Shown: positions 54,001 through 61,750 of the stretch, piece by piece | How positions within the stretch are numbered: position 1 is the first letter of the stretch | Layout: each line of letters starts with the position of its first letter | Assembly (NCBI GenBank): GCA_947627365.1 | Contig: CANQVT010000009.1 | Coordinates: forward strand, 1 to 61,794 | Origin: an uncultured Lachnospiraceae bacterium | GTDB taxonomy: Bacteria; Bacillota; Clostridia; Lachnospirales; Lachnospiraceae | Reading direction: 5' to 3' | DNA: 61,794 nt | The notes under the pieces: model-generated | Seen by the model: the letters and a program-made list of their open reading frames with translations, nothing else | Databases searched by the model: none | Told to the model about the DNA's origin: nothing | Translations under genes and position numbers: made by a program

Positions 54001-54099
54001 AATAGATATTCTCGTCTTATTGAAACGGAAGCACAGCATTTAGATGATCTGATTTCAAAGTTATATGACTCGGCAAAGGAGTATGGCAATGAAAAGTAA
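51094..54099 (+). CDS. type IIG restriction-modification enzyme
   Basis: A 1001-residue single-chain nuclease-methylase. The N-terminal PD-(D/E)XK nuclease has PD at 78-79 and ExK at 93-95 (FLETKKPS). A helical linker runs to about 340. The gamma-type N6-adenine methylase has motif I ADICCGSGNFLLSA at about 386-398 and motif IV NPPYIRVQ at about 544. The rest is a TaqI-like target-recognition region. It cuts unmodified DNA and methylates one strand of an asymmetric site. All key motifs are intact. AT-rich. Confidence 0.9.
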   Translation: MKNNRLIDLISAYAEHFAQYNRADYNETEVRNDFVNPFFEILGWDVLNKKKLPQHLREVKHEADVYVEEDGENRKKKPDYAFHLGTEVCFFLETKKPSVNIMENKEAAFQTRRYGWNGNLKTSVLSNFTDMIIYDTSIRPNENDEVSKAMIAHYHYTEYVDKFTEISRFLSYASVVSGEFFEIFDKVTDTFRKESFDKYFLTQIKEWRYSLSQDIYNNNSTLDEEALNVFVQRIINRIVFLRICEDRNLEKYETLKKIETYAELRTLFDTADKKYNSGLFELIDEENIQITDTLLIYIFQELYYPNSCYEFSIVDPYIIGQIYELFLEEKIAISDSKVIVEKKTEVIDSQGVVNTPKNITDIVVGQTLEPLYKYELFDKWDTYRIADICCGSGNFLLSAYEYILNCYTMYYTENDKDNALQKGIIIPKGQDSYILSFDKKYQILKQNIYGIDIDNLATEVAKFSLLIKLIEDVSLEEIRNFSASTHGKILPNLDDNIRNGNSLVDSKYLSYNNRFYEDTELISEIKLFDWDVEYKGRKFDAIIGNPPYIRVQNMVHYSESEYQYFKSDISGFETAKSELLDKYYLFLERGLELLAPGGRLGYIVPHKFMLIKAGSVLRQMLSKKRCVEKIIHFGTEQVFKGKSTYTCLLFLEKTNHKKFKIGFVKHLNEYYATNQVKLQEYPIEYLGTAPWSFLSEDIAMLLERVKDKCQPLEEMADIFVGLQTSADTVYIIKMQREENGLTYFVDCRGEEQCVETGILKPCIYDIQLEKYADIEPNMMLIFPYHIIKGKPMLYSIDEMKSNFPKTLAYLKKYKDDLDKRSIAGRTENNWYQFGRSQSIKRFSEGEHLIWSVLSTEGNYVYDDKTICFTGGGNGPFYGLEKKTSTKESLYYIQALLNYWLLERVVKSKASTFRGDYYSHGKQFIAKLPIYRIDFENINETEKHDAIVSGVKNIMELKRRRNIQKTKEQKNRYSRLIETEAQHLDDLISKLYDSAKEYGNEK

Positions 54100-55714
54100 A
54101 GTGGGATTGGAGAAATTACGTGGCGGTTATTACACGCCGGAAGCAATTGCGCAATTTATATGTGACTGGGCAATTGGGATAAATACGAGAGGTATATTAG
54201 AACCAAGCTGTGGTGATGGTGTTTTTTTGAAAGAAGCAGTTAGAAAAGTAATGGAAATCAATCCAGATACAAATCTAGAACATACAATTGTTGGAATTGA
54301 ATTATTTGAAGAAGAAGCAAAAAAAGCATCTATATATGGTACAAAAGTGGTAGCTGGTGACTTTTTTGAATACTACAAAGATTATATTGCTGGAAAACAG
54401 AAATTTGATGTAATTGTAGGGAATCCACCGTTCATTCGTTATCAAAATGTGGATTCCAGTTCTAGAGAAACAGCTTTTCAATTCATGCGGAATGCAGGGT
54501 TACACCCGAATAAATTAACTAATATATGGCTACCATTTTTGGTATTATCAGCACTTGCATTATCAAAAAACGGAAAGCTCGGTATGGTTATTCCTGCTGA
54601 ATTATTTCAAGTAAGTTATGCGGGTGAAACGAGGGAATTTTTGGCGACATTTTTTGACAGAATTACATTAATTACATTTCAAAAAATAGTTTTTGAAGAT
54701 ATCCAGCAGGAAATTGTTTTGCTGTTGGGCGAAAAAACCTCGTGCAGTAAAGGGATACAAGTTATCGAGTTGAATGATTTGCAAGATTTGAGTAATTTGG
54801 ATTTATCTAATTTCTATGATTATGAGGTGAAAGAGCTAAATCACAGTGATGAAAAATGGATAAAATATTTTTTGTCATGCGAAGAGATTGAACTTATACG
54901 CAGATTACGTAATAATGCCGATATTGTTCCTACGACTGATTTATTTGAGATCAATGTAGGGCTTGTTAGTGGCGAAAATTCTTTTTTCTTGTTGAATCAT
55001 GAAATGGTAAAAGAATACCAATTGGGGAATGCGACTCGCATGATAATTGGAAAAACAGAACAATTGAAAGGAGTCATTTTATCAGAACGGGATTTTGAAA
55101 ATTTAGTTGAAAAAGGGAAAAAGGTATATATGTTTGCTCCAAAAGATGTTCCATTTTCTGAGCTAAGCAAAGAAGAACAGGAGTATATAAAGTATGGAGA
55201 AAAATTAGGATTTAATAAGGGATATAAATGCCGACTACGAAAAAATTGGTATTGTGTTCCGCAGTCGTGGGAACCTGACGCATTTATTTTAAGGCAGGTT
55301 AATCGTTATCCGCGTATTATTCTCAATTATGCCAATGCTGTAAGCACAGATACAATTCATAAAATTAGATTTTTAGATGGAGTGAACCCTGAATATGTAG
55401 CAGCAGCATTTTTAAATTCTTTTACACTTGCTTTGGCCGAGGTTACCGGGCGAAGTTATGGAGGAGGTGTGCTGACTTTTGAACCTAGCGAAATTCGTAA
55501 ATTAATGATTCCGATGAAAAATGCGGAACTACTAGATGTAAAAAAGATAGATCAATTGATTCGGGATAATAAAATTGAAGAAGTGCTAAATTATTCTGAT
55601 GAAATTTTGCTCGCAGACGGATTAGGGTTATCTAGTGATGAGGTAAAAATGTTGCGAAATATTTGGATAAAACTTAGCGATAGAAGATTGGGCAGGAAGG
55701 AAAAAAGTGCTTAA
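54089..55714 (+). CDS. N6-adenine DNA methyltransferase (M.TaqI-like)
   Basis: A 541-residue protein. RGGYYTPEAIAQFICDW precedes motif I LEPSCGDGVFLKE; motif IV is VGNPPFIRYQ; the C-terminal part (SGENSFFLL, RSYGGGVLTFEPSEI) is a recognition domain. The start is the ATG at 54089 (AAAGGAG 7 nt upstream), overlapping the previous gene by 11 nt. It likely methylates the strand that the type IIG enzyme does not, completing host protection. Confidence 0.88.
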   Translation: MKSKVGLEKLRGGYYTPEAIAQFICDWAIGINTRGILEPSCGDGVFLKEAVRKVMEINPDTNLEHTIVGIELFEEEAKKASIYGTKVVAGDFFEYYKDYIAGKQKFDVIVGNPPFIRYQNVDSSSRETAFQFMRNAGLHPNKLTNIWLPFLVLSALALSKNGKLGMVIPAELFQVSYAGETREFLATFFDRITLITFQKIVFEDIQQEIVLLLGEKTSCSKGIQVIELNDLQDLSNLDLSNFYDYEVKELNHSDEKWIKYFLSCEEIELIRRLRNNADIVPTTDLFEINVGLVSGENSFFLLNHEMVKEYQLGNATRMIIGKTEQLKGVILSERDFENLVEKGKKVYMFAPKDVPFSELSKEEQEYIKYGEKLGFNKGYKCRLRKNWYCVPQSWEPDAFILRQVNRYPRIILNYANAVSTDTIHKIRFLDGVNPEYVAAAFLNSFTLALAEVTGRSYGGGVLTFEPSEIRKLMIPMKNAELLDVKKIDQLIRDNKIEEVLNYSDEILLADGLGLSSDEVKMLRNIWIKLSDRRLGRKEKSA

Positions 55715-55749
55715 ATTGAATATTTTATTCTTTGATGTTAAACCTTGAA

Positions 55750-56010
55750 ACACCTGTGATTAAAGGCTATTTCCTTGAAAGCATCATAGCACAAAGTTTG
55801 ATGCTATCCTGTAAGATTTGAGTTGGCGGCCAGGATAAAAGATTTTACAGTATTTATTATCTGGCCAAAACTTTTGAATTTGATGGCGCAAGGTTGCAAA
55901 AAGTAGTCTTTGAAACCTTACAATGCAATGGCATACTCTACGACAGGTGTAGCTTTCGGTATATTGTTGCACATGCAAGTGACGAGGATATGCAGAAATG
56001 GTGTAAATAA
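55750..56010 (+). pseudogene. AbiEii-type nucleotidyltransferase toxin, 3' remnant
   Basis: Three frameshifts break a sequence that otherwise reads like the C-terminus of AbiEii/AbiGii nucleotidyltransferase toxins. Frame 1: YFLESIIAQ (to 55794). Shift to KFDAIL (55794-55811), shift to RFELAARIKDF (55814-55846), shift to FYSIYYLAKTFEFDG (from 55843) through to DEDMQKWCK and TAA at 56008-56010. Each break is explained by single-base loss, two of them in A or T runs. The N-terminal catalytic part is missing. No AbiEi antitoxin gene remains. Confidence 0.75.
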
Positions 56011-56140
56011 TTTTTAAGAAATATTGATGCGGGTTGCTTAAGTTTAATATTGTGTTTGAAAAGATAAGAATGTTTATTGAATCAATAATTTATACAATGA
56101 TTAGCGATTTAACTTGGAATATGTATTAGAATAGAAAAGA
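56011..56140. other. AT-rich intergenic region
   Basis: 130 nt between the AbiEii remnant and the methyltransferase. It probably carries the module's promoter (several TATAAT-like hexamers), but none has a convincing -35 partner. Confidence 0.3.
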
Positions 56141-57247
56141 ATGGAAATGATAAAGATGGAATTAAAAGATTTGAAGTTTGAAGATACAGTAGTTAATTCG
56201 ATAAATTCGCTTTCTCCGTATATTGGTAAAATGAGGATTGAACTAGCAAAATATTTGATTGAACACTATGCTCCAAAAGGAAGTGTTATTTATGATCCTT
56301 TTGCAGGATCTGGTACTGTTCTTTTAGAGGGATGGACATTGAGATACGAAGTTGTTGGCAACGATTTAAACTACTATGCGTATGTATTATCTATGGGTAA
56401 ACTAAATCCATACAAGACTTTAGAAGAAGCTGAAAAAAAATTGCTTAAGTATAAAAAACTTTCAGAATGCAAATCGAAAACGATAGATATTACTAATATA
56501 CCAGAATGGGTAAAAAGTTTTTATGATGAAAAAACATTAAAGGAAATTAAAAGTTGGGTTTTCTATTTAAAACGAAATAAGGAATGGTTTTTTCTGTCTT
56601 GTTTAATGGGAATTTTGCATCATCAGCGACCAGGATTCTTATCTTACCCTGCAAGCCATGGCGCACCTTATTTAAGGAGCAAAAAGTATCCCATTGATTC
56701 TTATCCAGATATGTATAAGTATAAAAATGTTTATGAAAAATTGCTTAATAAGGTAAAAAGAAGTTATAAGAATGTTCCGCAACTTGATTATGCTTTATCA
56801 AGAAGAATGTTTAATAAGGATGCCAGAAATATTTGCTTTAAAAATGAACACTTTTCTACCATAATAACAAGTCCTCCATATATGAAATCACTTACATATG
56901 CGAGAGATAATCGATTACGGTTATGGTTTTTAGGGGAAGAAGATTGGATTACACTTGACAAAAAAATCTCCCCAGAAAAAAGTACATTCATTGAATTGAT
57001 GAGGACCTGCTTTAAAAAGTGGGCCAAACTTCAAGAAGCAGGAGACAAATGCATAGTTGTTATAGGTGATATAAGTGTTGCTTATAATGAAAAAAAGATT
57101 TCTTTATCAGAAGTTTTAATTGATATTTCAAAAAAACATTACACATGTATTGAAACATTTTGTGATCCTATACCAGAAACAAAGAAAATTGTTAAAGGGA
57201 GCACTCGTATCAAACAAGAAATAATTGTTGTATTAGAAAGGAAATGA
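56141..57247 (+). CDS. DNA methyltransferase (SPPY type) of an unassigned defence module
   Basis: A 368-residue protein. Motif I DPFAGSGTVLLEG lies at residues 52-64 and motif IV TSPPYMKSLTYARDN at about 243-257. SPPY is typical of N4-cytosine (or some N6-adenine) methylases with motif order I before IV. Between them is a conserved-looking PGFLSYPASHGAPYLRSKKYP block (in pieces). Six nucleotides separate it from the kinase-ATPase gene, so they are co-translated. No separate nuclease is encoded beside it. Starts at 56141, 56147 or 56156 are all possible. Confidence 0.85.
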   Translation: MEMIKMELKDLKFEDTVVNSINSLSPYIGKMRIELAKYLIEHYAPKGSVIYDPFAGSGTVLLEGWTLRYEVVGNDLNYYAYVLSMGKLNPYKTLEEAEKKLLKYKKLSECKSKTIDITNIPEWVKSFYDEKTLKEIKSWVFYLKRNKEWFFLSCLMGILHHQRPGFLSYPASHGAPYLRSKKYPIDSYPDMYKYKNVYEKLLNKVKRSYKNVPQLDYALSRRMFNKDARNICFKNEHFSTIITSPPYMKSLTYARDNRLRLWFLGEEDWITLDKKISPEKSTFIELMRTCFKKWAKLQEAGDKCIVVIGDISVAYNEKKISLSEVLIDISKKHYTCIETFCDPIPETKKIVKGSTRIKQEIIVVLERK

Positions 57248-57253
57248 AACAAT

Positions 57254-59740
57254 ATGGTAAACTCTGAAGATAAATTTTTAGGCATATCAATTGACGATTA
57301 TATTGTAGTTCAAGCCATTAAATCAGGAAATGTAGGTAGTGTGTATTTAGCACGAAATGACGAACTAGGAGATAATAGAGCTGTAAAATTCATTTCGCAG
57401 GAGAAGGTTAATGCTAAACCAAGTTGGGAGCAAGAAATAAAGAAAGTAATACGTTTAAGGCAAACAGAAGGTGTAGTTCACTATCACAAGCACGGATATA
57501 TTGATATAAATAATGAACGCTATTTATATATAATGTGGGACTATATTCCTAGTGATAGTTTGGCGGATTTAATTAAAAATTCAGAAATCACATTACAATT
57601 ACTAATTAATGTTATTGATCGGGCATTAAATGTTTTTTATGCATGTTCTAAACTGGGAATGCAGCATGCTGATTTTCATTCGGGCAATATATTGATCCAG
57701 GAGCGAGATCCATTATCAATGAACAGCGAGATTAGAAAAGTGTGGATTACTGACTTTGGATATGGTACATTTTCGAATGAAATACCACCGATGGATGATT
57801 ACAAGGGATTAGCAAGAATAATCCAACAAGCTATTGAAAAAATTGATTTTCATACTTTGGAGCGTGAAGAGAGACATAAGTACAGGGTATTAAGAGATGA
57901 ATTCCCCAAATATTTACACGAAGAGAATCTAACGGAAGGCGAATACGTTCGTAATCCTCAAAAGTTACTTGAAATTATGTATGATTTATTCTCTGAAAGA
58001 AAAAGCCCCGTTACGTATACAAAGGCTGTTGGCGATTATCTCTCTACTGAATTAATCGGCGAAAGATATGATGAATGGGAATCGCTTTTTGTTCCTAAAT
58101 TTTTAGCTGCTGATGAGTTGCTAGATAGAAATATTTGTGTTTTAACGGGGTTACGTGGTTGTGGAAAAACAATGATGTTTCGTCGACTTAGCGAACCGCT
58201 TGTTTCAAAACTTGGGAGCGCAGGTATTGTAGGAGAAGATAGTTTTATAGGTTTCTATTTAAATGCAAGAAATATTGCAGAGGCGTTTCCTTGGTTGCCA
58301 TTAAATAAGGAAAAAGAAGCAAGAAAACAGGTTATTAATTATTTTCATTTGCGATGGACGGTAGAAATACTAGAATGGCTTAAATTGGAATATATAAATA
58401 ATGATATATCTGATACATCTTGGCTTATTAAATTTTTTACAAACTATTTAGAATATATTAATATAACTAGCGTTTCAAAAAGTGGAGTTTTTAACGAAAT
58501 TCTAAGTTTATGTCACAGAAAAATAAATGAGAGTAAACTTGAAGATAGATATTTAACCGAAAATAAATGGCCCTTTTCAGAGTACGATTACCTTGAGACA
58601 TTTTTGAAAACTATTTCTGAACACTGTTCCTTTGCAAAAGAAAAAGCGTTTTATCTATTTTTAGATGACTATTCTACACCTATGGTTACAGAAACGACAC
58701 AAATAATACTTAATCCAGTTGTTTTTCGAAGAAGCCCAATAGCTTTTTTTAAAGTATCAACAGAAAGTGTTGAAAGTTTTATCCGGACTGGGTTAAATAT
58801 GAAGGTATTAGAAGAAGGTGCGGACTACAAACTTATTGAATTGGGCATTGAATCATTGAGCAAAAGTGATAAAGAAGTAGCAGATATTATTTCGTCAATT
58901 TTTTCAAAAAGAATTGAACGAAATTCATATTTTCGAGGGAAAAATCTAAGGCTTGAAGATATACTGGGAAAGACGGACATTACATTTGTCGAAATGGCAG
59001 AAAAAATAAGAGAAAATGATAAGCAAACCATATATTATGGCTTTGAAAATTTCTGTAAAATATGGTCAAGTGATATAAGAGAATTAATTAAAATTTTTGC
59101 AGAAATGGTCGCCCAGGAAGGCGAGACATCTTTATCAGAAAAAGAGAAAAATAATTTTAATGACACCAATGGATATATTATTAACCCCAAAATTCAGGAT
59201 CAGGTATTTAGAGAAGCTGGGGGACGATTTTTGCATTTATTGGCAGTTGCAACAAATCCATCGGGTGCAAAATCATTAACCGAAAATTCAGAACATACAA
59301 ACACATATGGGGCACACTTATACGATATTGTTACAGCATTTCAAGAAATTGCATATTATAATTTAAAGAATAAGAATTCTAAAAATCAAGCTACAACTCC
59401 ACCTAAGCAGGCAAGAAAAATAGAATTGGTTACTGCTAATGGTGAATTGGATGAAAAATCAAGGGAATACTATCGTGGACTTATTAGATATGGTGTATTT
59501 ATTCAAGATTATCGTGCCAAAAGCGTTCGTGGAACTGCTGCTACGCGATTATATCTTCGTAGTTTACTTATTCCATATTGTAGGTTGACTTTTTCTAAAA
59601 GAGACTGCATCTCTTTAGAATGGTCAGATTTCAATAATTTATTGCAAAATCCAAAAAAATTTAAAGAAGAATATATTAAAAAGCAAAGATCTGACAATGA
59701 TGATAGTGATAATAATCAATATCAATTGTCCCTATTTTGA
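57254..59740 (+). CDS. Ser/Thr kinase fused to a P-loop ATPase
   Basis: An 828-residue protein. The kinase (about 10-240) has a glycine loop SGNVGS (24-29), Lys45 in AVKFI, Glu60/61, HADFHSGN with catalytic Asp140 and Asn145, and DFG at 167-169, so it looks active. The ATPase (about 285-600) has Walker A GLRGCGKT (299-306) and Walker B FYLFLDD (466-472), reminiscent of ORC/CDC6-like AAA proteins of defence loci. The C-terminal 200 residues are unrecognised and include RLYLRSLLIPYCRL. Probably a sensor or switch; substrate unknown. Confidence 0.82.
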   Translation: MVNSEDKFLGISIDDYIVVQAIKSGNVGSVYLARNDELGDNRAVKFISQEKVNAKPSWEQEIKKVIRLRQTEGVVHYHKHGYIDINNERYLYIMWDYIPSDSLADLIKNSEITLQLLINVIDRALNVFYACSKLGMQHADFHSGNILIQERDPLSMNSEIRKVWITDFGYGTFSNEIPPMDDYKGLARIIQQAIEKIDFHTLEREERHKYRVLRDEFPKYLHEENLTEGEYVRNPQKLLEIMYDLFSERKSPVTYTKAVGDYLSTELIGERYDEWESLFVPKFLAADELLDRNICVLTGLRGCGKTMMFRRLSEPLVSKLGSAGIVGEDSFIGFYLNARNIAEAFPWLPLNKEKEARKQVINYFHLRWTVEILEWLKLEYINNDISDTSWLIKFFTNYLEYINITSVSKSGVFNEILSLCHRKINESKLEDRYLTENKWPFSEYDYLETFLKTISEHCSFAKEKAFYLFLDDYSTPMVTETTQIILNPVVFRRSPIAFFKVSTESVESFIRTGLNMKVLEEGADYKLIELGIESLSKSDKEVADIISSIFSKRIERNSYFRGKNLRLEDILGKTDITFVEMAEKIRENDKQTIYYGFENFCKIWSSDIRELIKIFAEMVAQEGETSLSEKEKNNFNDTNGYIINPKIQDQVFREAGGRFLHLLAVATNPSGAKSLTENSEHTNTYGAHLYDIVTAFQEIAYYNLKNKNSKNQATTPPKQARKIELVTANGELDEKSREYYRGLIRYGVFIQDYRAKSVRGTAATRLYLRSLLIPYCRLTFSKRDCISLEWSDFNNLLQNPKKFKEEYIKKQRSDNDDSDNNQYQLSLF

Positions 59741-59760
59741 TATGGAAAGGAGAATTTCCT

Positions 59761-60801
59761 ATGCTTCCTTATGTAAAAACTGCATTAGAATCATACACTT
59801 CAAACACAAAAAAAATATTTATCGCTGCGGAAGGATTTGAAAAAAGATCGCTATATTGGATTGGGAAAAAAGATAATACTACATGTTTTGAAAAAGCATT
59901 AATATGCAGATACAGTCCAAGCAAAAAATCGCGCTTTAATGAAATGTTAAAAGAGGTCAAAAAACATACTGTGTGTGAACCAACAATAATTAATTATAAC
60001 CGATTTGAACCAACTCTTTTCGAGCAGGATTTTAAAGCATACTTATCGGAAATTGCATTATACGAAGAAATAATCATTGATATAAGTGTAATGTCAAAGT
60101 TGTTGATTATGATAATTATGTGCAGCTTGAAAGAATATAATGGAAAAATCACAATTATATATTCGGAACCTTATAGTTGGGGACCGACTGCAAAAAAATA
60201 TAATGATACAATTTCAAATAAAACACACGGAACATGCATAGGACTATCTTCTGTAGGTGTTGGTAATGTAGTTAGAACGCCATTGCTATCAAGTGTTGTT
60301 ATGCAGAATTGCCCTATTCTGTTAATTGCTTTCTTGTCATTTAATGAACAATTAATTAATGTTTTAGTGAATGAAATTAGCCCAACTAGATTACAAGTAA
60401 TTAATCATAAATGTGCACGTGCTAAATGGCGCGAGGAAGCAATGTATGCTATTCATAAGGACATCATTAAAGAATATGAGAGCAAGGAAAATATAAATGA
60501 TGTTCAATCATTTGATTTGATGGATTATGCATCTGTATTCGAACAGTTATCTAAAATTTATAAAGATAATTGTTATAATTATAGAATTGTTATTTCACCA
60601 ACGGGCTGTAAAATTCATACTATAGCTTGTGCTTTGCTAAAGTTATGTTGTCCGGACGTGCATATTGAGTATCCGACTCCTGAAAGCTATCTTTTTGAAG
60701 AGTATTCTAGTGACAAGGTAATAGAAACTCATGAACTGGTTTTTAATAATTATAAGAGATTTATTAAAAACTTGTCGAGTGAATATTCTCTGAAAGGATG
60801 A
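59761..60801 (+). CDS. unrecognised alpha/beta protein, third gene of the defence module
   Basis: A 346-residue protein I cannot assign. It looks like two Rossmann-like halves: KKIFIAAEGFEKRSLYWI and EEIIIDISVMSKLLIMI in the first, NYRIVISPTGCKIHTIACAL and DVHIEYPTPESYLFEEY in the second. Repeated strand-loop-helix units with conserved polar loops recall ligand sensors (CARF-like) or nucleotide-handling enzymes; this is a guess. It begins 20 nt after the kinase gene, with AAAGGAG 8 nt before the ATG. It is the best candidate effector or sensor. Confidence 0.55.
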   Translation: MLPYVKTALESYTSNTKKIFIAAEGFEKRSLYWIGKKDNTTCFEKALICRYSPSKKSRFNEMLKEVKKHTVCEPTIINYNRFEPTLFEQDFKAYLSEIALYEEIIIDISVMSKLLIMIIMCSLKEYNGKITIIYSEPYSWGPTAKKYNDTISNKTHGTCIGLSSVGVGNVVRTPLLSSVVMQNCPILLIAFLSFNEQLINVLVNEISPTRLQVINHKCARAKWREEAMYAIHKDIIKEYESKENINDVQSFDLMDYASVFEQLSKIYKDNCYNYRIVISPTGCKIHTIACALLKLCCPDVHIEYPTPESYLFEEYSSDKVIETHELVFNNYKRFIKNLSSEYSLKG

Positions 60802-60846
60802 AATAATGATGTTTTCTATTTGGTGAAAATATTCATTTATTATATA

Positions 60847-61331
60847 GATTTAAGGAATGTATCTTCCAGAAGGCGCAATCCTGTCATTGCCGATATATTT
60901 AATCGGTTGCAGTTATGGATCGCCGGGGTAGTGGTTTTAAGAAGATTTTGAATTCTTATGAATTTCAAGAGCATTATACAGAAGATATGAAACCGGAGTT
61001 TAGGTCGAGTAATAGTGAGTTTTGGTTAATATTAAAAAATTTGAATTATAGTTTGAAAGATACGAGTAGTGACTCGTCAGGAGAAGGCATTGGTAAGAAA
61101 ATGCCGATAAATAATGCCGATAAAAAAGTGCCGATAAAGACACAACAGCAGCTAGAGAAAATTCTCCAACATTTATCGGAACAGTCGGAATGCACCTGTA
61201 AAGATGTTTGTACCCTTTTGGAAGTTCAAGAGCGCAGAGCGAGACGACTCCTTCAAGAGTTGCAAGAACAAGGCAGAATAGAAGCGATTGGTGCAAATAA
61301 GACAAGGCGATATAGGTTGATAAAGGAATAA
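60847..61331 (+). pseudogene. AlbA_2/ATP-binding regulator, frameshifted 3' remnant
   Basis: Frame 1 reads DLRNVSSRRRNPVIADIFNRL (given here to its 20th-21st residue limit as DLRNVSSRRRNPVIADIF), then shifts by one base near 60912 to MDRRGSGFKKIL and a C-terminal winged helix ending RRYRLIKE. This is the tail of Schlafen/AlbA_2-type putative DNA-binding ATPases. The N-terminal part is absent. The remaining 138-codon open frame (60915-61331) could still be translated, but no SD precedes it. Confidence 0.7.
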
Positions 61332-61383
61332 GTGAGGGGAATTGGAAGGAAAAGGACGTGCGGCTAGGTATTATAAAAATAAA

Positions 61384-61428
61384 TGCGTTTAAATGCGTTT
61401 TTTTAAGTGGAAACGCATTTAAAACGCA
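61384..61428. repeat. inverted repeat near the right end of the element
   Basis: tgcgtttaaatgcgttt (61384-61400) pairs with aaacgcatttaaaacgca (61411-61428), one bulged A. A TTTT run follows the left arm. Could be a terminator of the cargo operon or an integrase site. Confidence 0.6.
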
Positions 61429-61448
61429 AATGGACGCAATTCGTCCTG

Positions 61449-61467
61449 TGATAACACCATGATAACA
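61449..61467 (+). repeat. right-end paired TGATAACA sites (integrase arm-site candidates)
   Basis: TGATAACA at 61449-61456 and 61460-61467, 11 bp apart, as at the left end. They lie 101 bp inside the right core repeat. Confidence 0.65.
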
Positions 61468-61567
61468 AAAAATTTAAAAACCTCCGATACAAGGTGCATA
61501 GTAAAGAAAAAAGTGTTGAAAATGCCCTTAAAATTACCTGAAATCATAGCGATTTCCGGCGCAAAAG

Positions 61568-61580
61568 TCCGTGAGGGTGG
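61568..61580 (+). repeat. attR core
   Basis: tccgtgagggtgg, identical to 45480-45492. Confidence 0.75.
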
Positions 61581-61623
61581 CCGTACGGTTGGTTCGGGTC
61601 GTGTTGCGACGATCATCGAGTAA
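61570..61623 (+). pseudogene. tuf: displaced native 3' end of tuf
   Basis: Eighteen codons ending [17 protein letters not shown] and TAA, synonymous with the end of tuf at 45535 but with host-like codons (CGT, GGT, TCG). It has no start or SD. It is the chromosomal tail pushed 16 kb downstream by integration, still followed by a terminator. Confidence 0.88.
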
Positions 61624-61646
61624 TTGAGAAAATGCAGTAAAATCGG

Positions 61647-61677
61647 GGCTTCCGGAGATTTCTCCGGAAGCCTTTTT
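61647..61677 (+). terminator. original tuf/str operon terminator
   Basis: ggcttccggaga (61647-61658) pairs with tctccggaagcc (61661-61672), followed by TTTTT. It lies 23 nt after the displaced tuf stop. Confidence 0.9.
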
Positions 61678-61750
61678 GCGTGGTGGGAAGGTGTGGAATG
61701 GGATGAGCGGTGCCAAAACGTAAACGGTAGATAATGCGTACCTACACAAA

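Larger units (their letters stand above)
45480..61580. mobile_element. tuf-integrated mobilizable element carrying defence genes
   Basis: About 16.1 kb bounded by a 13-bp direct repeat (45480-45492, 61568-61580) inside two copies of the tuf 3' end. It holds a DUF6076-like gene, excisionase, tyrosine integrase, oriT-like hairpins, MobV relaxase, TnpV and restriction/defence cargo. It lacks mating-pair genes, so it is an integrative mobilizable element rather than a self-transmissible one. Composition is mosaic: the mobilisation part resembles the host, while 50.7-61.4 kb is strongly AT-rich. Confidence 0.88.

Noticed and set aside
55784-55978. Minus-strand 64-residue frame
   Set aside because: It is antisense to the AbiEii remnant and has no support of its own.
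56141-60801. Calling the trio BREX, Pgl or DISARM
   Set aside because: It has no PglZ, BrxC/PglY, BrxL/Lon-like or helicase plus PLD partners; only the methylase/kinase/ATPase logic is similar.
61570-61623. A second, complete tuf gene
   Set aside because: Only the last 18 codons exist; upstream sequence is AT-rich element DNA.
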